Below are positions 32,510 to 45,082 of a DNA stretch of 64,000 nucleotides, piece after piece. The stretch's first letter is position 1, and each line of letters begins with the position of its first letter. The notes under the pieces were generated by a model that searched no databases, was not told where the DNA came from, and was given only the letters and a program-made list of their open reading frames with translations. The translations under genes and the position numbers were made by a program. The stretch is from Saturnia japonica (taxonomy: Eukaryota > Arthropoda > Insecta > Lepidoptera > Saturniidae), in the NCBI GenBank assembly GCA_033032175.1, contig CM065311.1, positions 2,969,190 through 3,033,189 of the forward strand, read 5' to 3'.

Positions 32510-33530
32510 TACTAAGCAAAATATTCCTGAGCTACATAAGCTTACATTATACAAGACATATGTCCGTCCTATCATGACATATAAGCTGCGCTACATTCGC
32601 ACATACGTCAAAGATCAACATTAATAAATTCCAAATCCTCTAAACCCGATTCTTACGTAAAATTAACAAAGCCCCTTGGTACGTTGGTCGAATCGTAAAT
32701 TGAATATTTTACGCGACCGTACTTCGACACTGCTTCGAATCACCTGAATCTGTTGGTGAAAGCTGCCGAGACTTAAACCCTAAAACCGAACTTCCCCCGT
32801 GAACAACTCCGGCCGCGAATATCTTCACCGTTCCATTTATAAGATCGAGGAAATAAACAAATACTACTCTACCGTCTCTCCAAACAAAGCGTGCTCGCGC
32901 CCACGCCCGCGAAACCACCGTTCCCTCCGCAGGGGATGGGCGGCTAATTTCGCTCCCGCAAACCCGTCACGTCCTCCCTCTCTTACGTCAACTCAAGCCT
33001 AGGTCCGTTCCCTCGGTGTAGAACCCTTGAGTCATGCAGCCGCTCGCGCGATACAGGTGACGCTGCACTTGCAATCACGTAGCTACCCACACACATCATT
33101 ACACACAATATGTACATACATACGTGCACACCACATAAGTACATAGATCCTGTAAGGGACCTTTTTTTCTTCTTTTTTTACGATAGTTACTTTCGATCAT
33201 GTTTCCAGGATACTAAATACATATACACATGTTCATTCCTTTCTCCTAGAGGCAGGGACATGTTATATGTATGTGTTAGTTTCACTCAAATTTTATACAG
33301 ATAGGGAATTAGTTAGTTCGCGACCTTTTCACAATCGCGGTAACAGCCCAAGCCGACGTCCGGCCAATTTGGCACCTTTGTGCGCATGTTGCTCACGCTT
33401 TCGCGGCTGAATGCCTTAAGCGTTCGCCTCCAAGCCTGGTGAAGCTGTCAAAGCCATCAGTGGCTCTCTAACTCTCTCTATTTCTTTAGAGCCCCTTAGG
33501 CTAACAGTATAGTCAGTGAGAAAGAAAAAA
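32510..33530 (+). mobile_element. jockey-like LINE 3' fragment
   Basis: The degraded RT end (CTTACATTATACAAGACATA translates as LTLYKTY, then VRPIMTY) and post-RT region are readable to about 33000 with stops and indels. The 3' UTR follows: TACATACATACGTGCACACC, then GGGACCTTTTTTTC, then TAGGGAATTAGTTAG and AAGCCTGGTGAAGCTGTC, ending in an A-rich tail. It matches the inverted fragment 62340..63400 and shares its 3' part with 36131..36480. Confidence 0.65.
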
Positions 33531-33694
33531 AACCATCTATAATTTTCTTTTGGTTTATCGTGTTCAGAGATTAGTCAGTGTATATACAGTAATATAGCGG
33601 GGTGGTAGGGATCGCGACCATCATAATAGTGTTAAAGACATGTATGATTTTCTTTTGGTTTGTCGAGTTCCGAGGTCTGTCCGTGTATATCTAT

Positions 33695-34325
33695 ACTATT
33701 AATAATTTAGTATAGCGGACGAGTTTTTTGTTTGTTTGTTTAAACATGGTAATCTCTGGACAACTGGTAGCAGTCGGATTCGAAAAATTTCTTTTTTGTA
33801 TATGATAGCCAGATTCACGAAGAATAGTAAGCTATCTGGAACTAAGCTAAACCTCTCAGCTAGCCTTAAATATTGATTTTTGTTTAAGTAAGTCGAAGTG
33901 AAAGTGTTCCCGAACTGCTTTATCCGCATGCGCTGGCGTAATGGTTAGTGATACGTAAATATAATATTCTACAAAAATATTGTTCTTTAGTATATCTAAC
34001 AAAACTCTCCGGTAACATATGCCTATTTCTTTATAGCATAAGCCACAATAAGGTATTTTGCGTGTTTTTATGTTGAAGATTAAAAATTGATTTTGAGCTT
34101 TATTTTTAGGCTTATTTCATTCATAAGTTATTTCATCATAAAGACAATTTAAAATTTTCTTTTTATAGTATGTAATTAGGACACATAGTTTAGGAGAAAA
34201 TGAAAAATTAAAATAATTTGTACTTGCGAGAAGTGATAACAATTATGATTACACGGGTCCATCGCGTTGGCGGCGCGGTATTTGTTGGATAAAAACTCGA
34301 GTGAAACCGAGGGGCACAGCTAGTT
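33695..34325 (+). mobile_element. non-autonomous Helitron-like element
   Basis: Starts near CTATACTATTAATAATTTAG, followed by TTTGTTTGTTTGTTTAAACA and GCAGTCGGATTCGAAAAATT, and ends GGGGCACAGCTAG|T. Its relatives are 2392..3552 and the duplicated copy 36648..37272. The CTAG end followed by T and the lack of inverted repeats or flanking duplication fit a Helitron. Confidence 0.5.
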
Positions 34326-35180
34326 TAATAATAAATTCAAAAATTGAATTTAAGGTAGGTCATTTTTTAAATATTTTTATTGATTTCTTAATTTAATATT
34401 CACTTTTCATTTTTATCAAAAATTTTCATTAAATTTATTTAGTTATTTTTATAAATATTTATTATTTATTCAATTTAATAGCAAATATTAAAAATTAATA
34501 TTATAATTTGATGTTCAATTTTAATTTTTATCACATACTTTTTATTAAATCTTTTATTAAATTTATTTCTTTATTTTGTAAATATTAAATAACCAATAAT
34601 AAGTATTTAACATTAATAATTTAATAATATTTAGTGTTAATTATATTAAATAAAAGTATTTTAATTTATATCAATAAATAATACATACGGATAGTTAACC
34701 TCAATTATATTGGAGCACTTGAAAAAGTATATAAGCACAATTTTTTTCACTAATATTCACAAATAGTAAGTAATATCAATCAAAATATTCAATTAAATCA
34801 CTACTGAATATAATATATTAGCACATATTTAATTCGCACTTGTATGAAACTAAAACACGTGTTGGGAATGTATAAACTAGAAACATGTTGATAAATATTA
34901 TAAATATGAAAACAGTGATCAGAGGAGACGAGCGTACCAACAGGCGCGACTAATATCGAGGTTCAATTTCTATTTTGTTGGTAGCTTTTTTTTCGAGACT
35001 TAATGAGCGGTTTAGCAGACAACTTCATACTGTTAATTTTGTGTCACAGATGCGCGCGCATCTTAAAATTTCACTCTCATAATTTTTTCATAACGCGCCT
35101 AAAGAAGTATAACTTCAAAAATCGTTTTTGATACAATTTACCGTCGGCGTACTTTAAAAAAAACGGCAATCAACACTACT
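34326..35180. other. AT-rich non-coding block
   Basis: Dominated by TTATTTA/TTAAATA words up to about 34860, with no open frame of note. The rest (to 35180) is non-coding and includes GATGCGCGCGCATC, a 14-base perfect palindrome, at about 35048..35062. It is duplicated at 37273..38120. Confidence 0.5.
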
Positions 35181-35587
35181 CCGCAACCAAGTCCGGTGAA
35201 GCTGTAATAGCCGCAGCGGCTTCAGGGCCCCTAAGGAAGAATAGTCAGATCTAAAAAAAAAAAACTACGCCGCATCGGCATACTCGAGTCAGTGTCATAC
35301 CGATAATCTGTCATGTTGACAAGCTTCATTTTAAATAATCATTACACACTACGGTATTAAGTTGCCATATTCCAAGAGCTATTGTTTGTAGGTAGCGTAG
35401 TGTCTATCATAGACCAATAATCAGAGGTGTCTACTGATAGTATGAAGATTGCCATCTCAATTGTTATTTATCTCTGGTGTCTACTGTCTATCATAGATGT
35501 CTATGTTAAAGCCAGAGATAAATAACAAGTTAAAGCACAACAGAGACCAATCATTATGGTTGCCACCCGCAGCAGTGCTTCTTATTG

Positions 35588-36130
35588 CAGTGTTGCCAGG
35601 TTGGCCATTTTGTGGTTATAACTGGCAACATTTAAAATTGACACCAAAAATATAAAATTCTATTGGCCAAATATTTTAGCCACAAAATTTAACAACTTTT
35701 AATTATTGACAAGGTAAAATTACAGCAAAATAATATTACATAATATTTAATACATCCTTCATTCCTTAATATTTATACATCATACCTATTTCAGAACAAA
35801 CTTTGTCTATGGAATCTTACGGGAATTTCAGCAGCCGGGGAAATACCGGGCGGCGTGGATTTTCTTTACTTCGTTTTCGTTCCGTGCTGTGCTACTCATA
35901 CCGACTTGTAGCTTGTAGAATCAACGTCGTCGGTCTTATGCAATTGAAATGTATTTACCTTTTAAAAAGAAAAACTATTCTCAAAAATATCGTACTTAAT
36001 GAGAAAATGTGGCAGAATTTAAGGGATGGTTGAAACTCGTCGGTGGTGAAGCGTCCAAAGCAATGTGTATTATATGTACTACAGAGTTTAATGCTAAAAT
36101 ATATGACATTAAAAAGCACAGAGAAATTAA
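35588..36130 (+). pseudogene. hAT element left end, truncated
   Basis: Begins CAGTGTTGCCAGGTTGGCCA, the same left end as the fuller copy at 42181. It runs through the BED-like finger region (CIICTTEF...IKKHREI) and is cut at 36130 by the start of duplication unit 2. No transposase core is left. Confidence 0.65.
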
Positions 36131-36647
36131 CGATAGTTACTTTCGATCATGTTTCCAGGATACTAAATACATATACACATGTTCATTCCTTTCTCCTAGA
36201 GGCAGGGACATGTTATATGTATGTGTTAGTTTCGCTCAAATTTTCTACAGATAGGGAATTAGTTAGTTCGCGACCTTTTCACAATCGCGGTAACAGCCCA
36301 AGCCGACGTCCGGCCAATTTGGCACCTTTGTGCGCATGTTGCTCACGCTTTCGCGGCTGAATGCCTTAAGCGTTCGCCTCCAAGCCTGGTGAAGCTGTCA
36401 AAGCCATCAGTGGCTCTCTAACTCTCTCTATTTCTTTAGGGCCCCTTAGGCTAACAGTATAGTCAGTGAGAAAGAAAAAAAACCATCTATAATTTTCTTT
36501 TGGTTTATCGTGTTCAGAGATTAGTCAGTGTATATACAGTAATATAGCGGGGTGGTAGGGATCGCGACCACCATAATAGTGTTAAAGACATGTATGATTT
36601 TCTTTTGGTTTGTCGAGTTCCGAGGTCTGTCCGTGTATATCTATACT

Positions 36648-37272
36648 ATTAATAATTTAGTATAGCGGACGAGTTTTTTGTTTGTTTGTTTAAACATGGT
36701 AATCTCTGGACAACTGGTAGCAGTCGGATTCGAAAAATTCTTTTTGTATATGATAGCCAGATTCACGAAGAATAGTAAGCTATCTGGAACTAAGCTAAAC
36801 CTCTCAGCTAGCCTTAAATATTGATTTTTGTTTAAGTAAGTCGAAGTGAAAGTGTTCCCGAACTGCTTTATCCGCATGCGCTGGCGTAATGGTTAGTGAT
36901 ACGTAAATATAATATTCTACAAAAATATTGTTCTTTAGTATATCTAACAAAACTCTCCGGTAACATATGCCTATTTCTTTATAGCATAAGCCACAATAAG
37001 GTATTTTGCGTGTTTTTATGTTGAAGATTAAAAATTGATTTTGAGCTTTATTTTTAGGCTTATTTCATTCATAAGTTATTTCATCATAAAGACAATTTAA
37101 AATTTTCTTTTTATAGTATGTAATTAGGACACATAGTTTAGGAGAAAATGAAAAATTAAAATAATTTGTACTTGCGAGAAGTGATAACAATTATGATTAC
37201 ACGGGTCCATCGCGTTGGCGGCGCGGTATTTGTTGGATAAAAACTCGAGTGAAACCGAGGGGCACAGCTAGT
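36648..37272 (+). mobile_element. Helitron-like element, duplicated copy
   Basis: Duplicate of 33695..34325 within the 2.95-kb repeat, with only scattered differences (for example a shorter T run in AAAAATTCTTTTTG). It ends GGGGCACAGCTAG|T. Confidence 0.5.
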
Positions 37273-38700
37273 TTAATAATAAATTCAAAAATTGAATTTA
37301 AGGTAGGTCATTTTTTAAATATTTTTATTGATTTCTTAATTTAATATTCACTTTTCATTTTTATCAAAAATTTTCATTAAATTTATTTAGTTATTTTTAT
37401 AAATATTTATTATTTATTCAATTTAATAGCAAATATTAAAAATTAATATTATAATTTGATGTTCAATTTTAATTTTTATCACATACTTTTTATTAAATCT
37501 TTTATTAAATTTATTTCTTTATTTTGTAAATATTAAATAACCAATAATAAGTATTTAACATTGATAATTTAATAATATTTAGTGTTAATTATATTAAATA
37601 AAAGTATTTTAATTTATATCAATAAATAATACATACGGATAGTTAACCTCAATTATATTGGAGCACTTGAAAAAGTATATAAGCACAATTTTTTTCACTA
37701 ATATTCACAAATAGTAAGTAATATCAATCAAAATATTCAATTTAAATCACTACTGAATATAATATATTAGCACATATTTAATTCGCACTTGTATGAAACT
37801 AAAACACGTGTTGGGAATGTATAAACTAGAAACATGTTGATAAATATTATAAATATGAAAACAGTGATCAGAGGAGACGAGCGTACCAACATGCGCGACT
37901 AATATCGAGGTTCAATTTCTATTTTGTTGGTAGCTTTTTTTTCGAGACTTAATGAGCGGTTTAGCAGACAACTTCATACTGTTAATTTTGTGTCACAGAT
38001 GCGCGCGCATCTTAAAATTTCACTCTCATAATTTTTTCATAACGCGCCTAAAGAAGTATAACTTCAAAAATCGTTTTTGATACAATTTACCGTCGGCGTA
38101 CTTTAAAAAAAACGGCAATCAACACTACTCCGCAACCAAGTCCGGTGAAGCTGTAAAAGCCGCAGCGGCTTCAGGGCCCCTAAGGAAGAATAGTCAGATC
38201 TAAAAAAAAAAAACTACGCCGCATCGGCATACTCGAGTCAGTGTCATACCGATAATCTGTCATGTTGACAAGCTTCATTTTAATTAATCATTACACACTA
38301 CGGTATTAAGTTGCCATATTCCAAGAGCTATTGTTTGTTGGTAGCGTAGTGTCTATCAGGCTCTGTCAACTCGCCTATATATTTTAACACGAAAAGCTCG
38401 CGCATCTATTTCACTCAACATGGGAAAAATCCATAAGCGTACCCGCTACGTTTCTCTTTCACACAAAGAAACACTCAACAAAGGCATACTCATTGATATT
38501 CTTCCGCCATATTGGTCTGTGGCCGCCATTTTCATTGGAATTGTCAAAATTGACAAAACAAATTGAACCGCCATTGTTCGTTGTTCATAATCTTAACAAA
38601 ACATTTTATATTTGTTAATTTGTGGAATTGTTAATTTGCTCGAGATGGAGTAAAAACATTTGTTTTAAAGAATATTATCAAGGAGGTAGTATTTGCAATT

Positions 38701-40310
38701 TTTAAAGCTGGATTCATAGTTAGAGCCACAGTTAGTGATCAAAGCTCTGCCAATGTTGCAGCTAATAATATCGGACTCAAATAGAGAACTTGTACGCAGT
38801 GAAGGCTACAATGATAATAATGTTTCCTATAACATTAATAGTAACCGGCTATATCACATCTATGATGTACCTCATTTACTAAAATGTTTTCGCAATAATT
38901 TTTAAAAGAAAGATCTTTTCTCATCGGTAATCGGCGTGCTAAGTGGGAGTACATTGAAATTCTTTATAAAGTAGATGGAAATGGTGGACGAGCAAGAAGC
39001 ACTAAACTCACCGACAAACATGTTAAACCTACATCATATGATAAAATGAAGGTAAGTAAAATTCTCACTGACCCATCTCAAAAATCAACCTGTATAGGCG
39101 TGAAATCATTTATATACACTATGTACCTATGTAAGTAAAATTATTAAAATCCCAGTCGCATGTGAAGTTTATAAAATGACCACTTTGCTTGACAAAAGTG
39201 ATGTATGATTGCCCATACTAAAGAGATCTCAACATATTTTAGTCATTTTCATCTCCAATACTACTGAATATATATTTACTAGCTGGTACCCGCGACTTCG
39301 TCTGTATATTATGGATACTAGCTTTGCCCCGCATTATTTTTTTATTTTATAAATAAAATTACTTTATTGTATATTTCCAGGTCAAACTAGCTGCTCAAGT
39401 ATTCAGCAGATAAGTGGCTACATTGCTTGAAGTTTACATGAAGTCCCTGCTTTTTCTGCAGGAGCATGAATATTCTATTCCGAATGTGGATATTGATAAT
39501 GATCTTTTCACAGTAGAAATACTTTTATTTATAAATGATTTGTTTGATAGTTTAAATGGTTTTGGTCACTCTGGTTATAAATTGCAACATGCTCTATCTT
39601 TAAATTCTGAACACATAGATTTCTGGAATAATGCTGTGAAGAAACTAAATTCAATGTGGTTTGATTCTTCAGTTGAAAGGGAAAGCATGCCTTTGTCACT
39701 GAAGCATTTTATGCATAATATTAAAACTATGAAACATCTGTGGTCTGATTTACGCTCTATTGAGGATGTAAAATTTTTAAGTCTCAGACGACTAAACCAA
39801 GATCCATTAGAAAATTTTTTTGGTCTAATAAGAGCACATGGTAATTTCAATACCAACCCAGATTGTACTCACTTTGTCTCGGCTTATAAAACTTTATTAA
39901 TTAATAACATCACTACTGGTAAGTCATTATTTACAAATTGTGCTAATGATGATGACAAAATGTTAGGTACCCTTCAAAATTTAGTAAACCAATAAAAATA
40001 TGGATCATACATTGATAATTTTCAAACTGACGACACTGAATTCATAGAGAATTTTATTCCCCCTGAGAATGTTCATTGGAACAAAAAATTGATACTACAT
40101 TGTACAATTGTGAGATGCACAAAGAAACTTTTCTAAAACCTTTTTGGTTATTTGTTATTTATTAGAATGCAAGTAAAACAATGGTGCATTAATTTTAACA
40201 GACGAATGCATAATATTGATTCCAGATCTAAAGATGTAGAAATGGAAAGTTTAATCCATACTAAAGCTACAAAAGGATTTAGTTACAGATCAGTTAGAAG
40301 GCGTAGTACT
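38701..40310 (+). pseudogene. P-element/THAP9-type transposase remnant
   Basis: Readable order: FKAGFIVRATVSDQSSANVA (the family's VSDQ segment), then YDVPHLLKCFRNNF, then GNRRAKWEYIEILYKV and KLTDKHVKPTSYDKMK, a GT-AG intron (39052..39380), then VKLAAQVFSR, an in-frame TAA at about 39411, and an open frame 39414..39995 ending with the C-terminal signature LNQDPLENFFGLIRAHGN and NPDCTHFVSAYKTLL. Further homology (VHWNKKL) continues past the stop to about 40310. No THAP domain was found at the start. Several stops and frame changes make it inactive. The intron itself holds two dispersed-repeat fragments near 39280..39340. Confidence 0.78.
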
Positions 40311-41970
40311 ACATAATCATATTTAACTGTATAGGTACTACTTATTATTATCATAGTTTCTGCAACTAAAATTCTCTTTATTTTAATTCCTCTATTAAGT
40401 ATGCAAATTTTGTTTACATTGTTTTTAAAATATAGTACTACTACTAGTTGTAATATATTATTAATAATTCATTGTTATTATTAGGTAATGTTCTTAGTTA
40501 TCTAATGTAACATTGATTGATTAAATCAGAATCAATTATAAAATAAAATTTAAAACATGCATGAATATACTCACATGTATTGTTATGATTTTTAAGGTAA
40601 ATAATAATTATGTAATTCTAGTATGTAATCATGTCATAATCTAGCATATTTTCTTTGTTTCTAATTACTTAATTAGGCATTATGTGTATTATTTACTAAT
40701 TATTCATACAAATATTTTATGAAGCATGCAAATTTGTCTGGTGTATTTTTTAACAACATTCATGATTCATATTAAGAAAATTATTTTATAAGTATACTTT
40801 TAATAACTTTTGTTTTATGTTAATATTTTGTAATGTTTTTATTCTTATGATCTTAATTAATTAATTGTAATATGAATTTGTTTTCCCTGTCTGTAATAAT
40901 ATTGAGAAATACGTTGTGAGCGATTGATTTTTATATTGATGATTAATTCTGTTATTTCTGTAGTTTTTGTCTACATTCATGAGTCATATTAGGAAACTTA
41001 TTTTATATACTTTTAATAACTATTGTTTTATGGTAATATTTTTATTCTTATGATCATTTAATTGTAATAATGTTCCATTTTGTATTTCCTTTTTTCTGGT
41101 TTCACTTTTAGTTCCATGCGCTCCGTCTTTCTTTTATTGAATGGCAACTGTTCTTACTGTTATTACACATTTCAGCCAAAGTCAATGTTAAACAATAAGT
41201 ATTTACCCAAATGTAATTATCTATCTTGCAATATTCAAACATAGCTTCAACAAGATCGAGGCTCCATTTTTAAAATTTTACAGGGAGTTTTATGTGAACT
41301 TAAAATGCATGTTCCCAGTTAGGTATTTATAATCCACTTGTGCAAAATAGCCAAACTACATCACGTAAAATGTCGTCAAAATTACACAATATAGACCCAA
41401 CATAAGGTATGAATTAAAATAAAAACCACCACATAACACTTCAAGATCCTGCCGAAATTCCCAGGTCTGAGGTTTTAAAACAATGCATAAAGCCGGTCCT
41501 AAGCCCGTGAAGTATGAAGGGAAACTTTTATGGCATGTTAATATTTGTAAATCCCAATAACAATAAATATTATGTAATCCTTACGTTTCTTTTATTTTAA
41601 GACTCAGTTTGATAAATCTGGTAAAGTGGTTGCCGTCGCAAAAATATCGATAAAAACCGGTAATTTGTTTAGTAAAATACCGATTGACACGAAAATACAT
41701 CACTAGTTTACTTATTTACCGTAAAGTACCGATTTAATTCCATCACTAACGTAATTTGACAAGTACCATATATACAAATATAATGAGGGAAAGAGAGAGG
41801 TAGCGGACGGCTCATTAGGCCACTTCAAGAGTAAATGCGATAGAGATATCAATCATGAATGAAATGTATAAATTGGTATCTATAGATAAGTTGTGTATGT
41901 GTATCGTCTGTGAATATGTGTAAATCACCTCGCTAACGAAACAAAACGATTGTTCTAAGATGGTCGTCTA
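40311..41970. other. non-coding right part of the P-like element
   Basis: AT-rich with no open frame of interest. Near-repeats of TTTATATACTTTTAATAACT occur around 40790 and 41000 (an approximately 210-base degenerate tandem duplication). Confidence 0.45.
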
Positions 41971-41971
41971 T

Positions 41972-42019
41972 CCTCTGGTTATTGGTCTATGGTGTCTATC
42001 ATAGACCAATAATCAGAGG
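41972..42019. repeat. near-perfect palindrome at the P-like/target junction
   Basis: CCTCTGGTTATTGGTCTATG faces CATAGACCAATAATCAGAGG with 19 of 20 positions complementary, around the octamer GTGTCTAT. The left arm is the end of the P-like insertion; the right arm is target sequence also present in unit 1 at 35408. Confidence 0.75.
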
Positions 42020-42180
42020 TGTCTACTGATTAGTATGAAGGTTGCCATCTCAATTGTTATTTATCTCTGGTGTCTACTGTCTATCATAGATGTCTATGTT
42101 AAAGCCAGAGATAAATAACAAGTTAAAGCACAACAGAGACCAATCATTATGGTTGCCACCCGCAGCAGTGCTTCTTTTTG

Positions 42181-45081
42181 CAGTGTTGCCAGGTTGGCCA
42201 TTTTGTGGTTATAACTGGCAACATTTAAAATTGACACCAAAAATATAAAATTCTATTGGCCAAATATTTTAGCCACAAAATTTAACAACTTTTAATTATT
42301 GACAAGGTAAAATTACAGCAAAATAATATTACATAATATTTAATACATCCTTCATTCCTTAATATTTATACATCATACCTATTTCAGAACAAACTTTGTC
42401 TATGGAATCTTACGGGAATTTCAGCAGCCGGGGAAATACCGGGCGGCGTGGATTTTCTTTACTTCGTTTTCGTTCCGTGCGTTGCTACTCATACCGACTT
42501 GTAGCTTGTAGAATCAACGTCGTCGGTCTTATGCAATTGAAATGTATTTACCTTTTAAAAAGAAAAACTATTCTCAAAAATATCGTACTTAATGAGAAAA
42601 TGTGGCAGAATTTAAGGGATGGTTGAAACTCGTCGGTGGTGAAGCGTCCAAAGCAATGTGTATTATATGTACTACAGAGTTTAATGCTAAAATATATGAC
42701 ATTAAAAAGCACAGAGAAATTAAAAAACATAAAACAAAAATTGAATTAAAAACAGGTGTCTTAGTTTTTTTCTTTTCAGCAAATACTTTCAACTTACCAA
42801 CTTTTATTATTCACACTAATATTATATAATTATATGAAAATTAGCTTGTTCATATGTTCATTAGTTAGAAATATCTTTACGGCCAAACTACTGGACTGAT
42901 CTTGATGAAATTTGGCAGAGTGACTCGGTGATCTAGCTTGCAACTCGGAAAAATATAAGTACAGGGTACTTTTCATTTTGATAAATTGCGCTACCACGTA
43001 ATAGCTTAGGTAAATGCGGACGAAGTCGGGAGTAGTGGAATGATAAAATCTATTATTTTCAGGTAATAAACCTTTGCCTTTTCCCCCCAAGTTACCACGA
43101 CCACCCTTGACTTCACTTGTAGCAGAAGGAACTTTATGCCTATACATCGCTGAACAGTGTTATACTGAGTGGAGATCAAGCTTGTAAAAATTGTTTTAAA
43201 GATTCCGAAGCTGCCACGAATTTGAAACTTCACCGGACGAAGTGTACAGAAACTATTAACCATGTTCTGGCACCGCACTTTCCAAATTTATTGCTTGCTG
43301 ATATGGACCAGCAAAAATACAGCGTAATCATTGACGAGTCTACAGACATGAGTGTATCTAAATACATTGGGGTTGTCATACGTAACTTCAGCAATAGCCA
43401 GAATGATATAATTAGTTCTTTTCTGGCTTTAGTGCACATCAAAACTTCTGACACACGCGGCATAGTTGACGGCTTAGTAACGTGTTTACAGGATTACAAC
43501 ATACAGTTGGAAAATATGGTAGGCATTGGGACTGATAACGCATCAGTTATGGTAGGAATTAATAATGGTGTGCATGCAATTTCGAAAAGGGATTATGGGT
43601 TCGAAACCTTGTGTTAATTAGATGCGTTTGTAACTCTCTACAATTGGCGGTATCTCATCCGTCTGAAAACACTTTACCTCGCAATATAGAATTCTTTGTA
43701 CGTAAAATCTACAAATGGTTCTCGATTTCACCAAAACGTAGGGAGGAGTACGGTGAAATATATAGAAATATAAACTGTGGAGAAGAGCCTTTGAAAATCA
43801 CAAAAATTTGTGACACACGGTGGCTCTCCGTTGAACCAGCCATAAACAAAATACTTGCTCAGTGGGAGGAACTAAAGATTCCTTTCAACTTAGCCAGAAC
43901 AAAAGACAATAATTGTTATTCTCCTGAACTAATAAATAACATGTTCAACGATGAATCAACGCGCATATACTTATGTAATGTATATATCGATTAAGTTTTT
44001 CATATGTAACCCCACATTCACCTATGTTAATGCGCTTGCGATAATATTCATTCATTCTGCGACCGTCCGTGTTTTATTGCGTACATTACAACTTATTATT
44101 TATGAAAAGTATTCAGAGCGAGGTTCAAACAGTAATCAAAAGTTTTGAAGTCGAGGAATCAAACCCCTTAAAAGTTACTAAATACATTAACATCACTTTT
44201 ACAGTCTATATGCACCAGAGTACTGAAACCAACACATAAAAGTTATCTAAAAGAACCTGTGCATCATGACTATGTCAATCCACTAGTCTATCTGGGGTAT
44301 ATGTTTCAAAATTTATTACAAGCATGACAACTACCACAGGAGTCAAAAAATATAATAAAGAAACGACGTTCTTACTTTCTAATTAAGTTAATTGGTCCAG
44401 TTCAACAGAGATTGCCAACCAACTACATGAAGAAGCGAGTAAAAACACTGGAAAAGACGCTTCTATCTCAGAATTAGCCCAAACACTGGTATTTTGTGAC
44501 GAAAAAATTGATAGGCTGATGCAACAATGGTTTACAATAACTCTTGCACAAATGGGATAGTTCTTTAAATATTGTACAGTTTTGGATTCAAGACAAAAGT
44601 TATAAAAATGCATGTATTTCATGATTTGGCTTTGACGGCTCTATCTTTACCACACTCAAATGCTGAAGTGGAAAGATTATTCAGTATTATTATTCAGTAG
44701 TAGTATTATTATTTAACAAAGCATAGAAATAAGATGTGCTTAATCAAACTTAATTCTTTACTAAGAATAAGAGATTAATAAAAAAAAAGCATTCTTGTGC
44801 TTCGTACCAATTACCCGAGGAAGTGTTGAATCAAATCGAGAAACAAGAAAAATATTTATTTCTTGGTTCTACAAAACCAGTACCATCAACATCAAATGAA
44901 TATTCTGCTGATTTAACATTAGATGACTAAATAAAGCGTTTCAAAGTTATGAACTTGTGTTTGTTTTAACCAAATTTTTTTGCCCACTTTTAGCCAATTT
45001 TTAGGATACGAAAATTTAAACATTCTAGCAACTTTACAAAAGTGTCTGGGCATTTATTGTTCCATTGACTTGGCAACTCTG
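42181..45081 (+). mobile_element. degraded hAT transposon
   Basis: The left end CAGTGTTGCCAGGTTGGCCA pairs with the inverse of the right end, CAGAGTTGCCAAGTCAATGG (12 of the first 14 match). The flanking octamers TCTTTTTG and TCCCACTG agree only at four positions, so no clean target duplication is visible. The right end lies one base from the start of the conserved 5' flank of copy C. A dispersed repeat (about 42835..43040) has inserted within it. Confidence 0.65.
42550..44930 (+). pseudogene. hAT transposase, multiply broken
   Basis: A BED-like zinc finger region (EFKGWLKLVGGEASKAMCII, IKKHREIKKHK) is preceded by two stops. After the repeat insertion, homology resumes in 43160..43617 with IDESTDMSVSKYIGVVIR and GIGTDNASVMVGINNGVH, shifts frame near 43611 to CVCNSLQLAVSHPSENTL and CDTRWLS (to about 43960), then is badly decayed. 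The C-terminal dimerisation motif LTALSLPHSNAEVERLFSI is readable at about 44625..44690, and LIKLNSLLRI at about 44740. It resembles the hAT/KRAB-like transposases frequent in Lepidoptera. Non-functional. Confidence 0.78.
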
Positions 45082-45082
45082 T

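Larger units (their letters stand above)
33181..36130 (+). repeat. tandem duplication, unit 1 (about 2.95 kb)
   Basis: Starts CGATAGTTACTTTCGATCAT and is repeated at about 99% identity from 36131. It holds a LINE 3' UTR, the 107-bp dimer, a Helitron-like repeat (33695..34325), an AT-rich block, another LINE tail (35195..35260), and the left part of a hAT element (from 35588). It ends inside the hAT at GAGAAATTAA. Confidence 0.85.
38357..41991 (+). mobile_element. P-element-like DNA transposon
   Basis: A 3635-bp insertion delimited by comparison with the empty site in duplication unit 1 (35401..35420). The octamer GTGTCTAT is repeated at 38349..38356 and 41992..41999, the 8-bp duplication expected of P elements. 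Ends are CAGGCTCTGTCAAC and, inverse of the right, CATAGACCAATAACCAGAGG; beyond the first CA they do not match well, so one end may be rearranged. It encodes remnants of a THAP9/P-type transposase (38701..40310). The stretch 40320..41990 is AT-rich and non-coding. Confidence 0.7.
36131..42723 (+). repeat. tandem duplication, unit 2, carrying a P-like insertion
   Basis: 36131..38356 plus 42000..42723 equals unit 1 in order and content. Between them lies a 3.6-kb insertion (38357..41991) and a repeated octamer. Removing the insertion restores the same length as unit 1 to within a few bases. After 42723 the hAT continues, whereas unit 1 stops there. Confidence 0.82.

Noticed and set aside
33699..33929. 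76-codon minus-strand frame, repeated at 36641..36877
   Set aside because: It lies in the Helitron-like repeat and its C-terminus differs by frame between copies; its duplication is DNA-level only.
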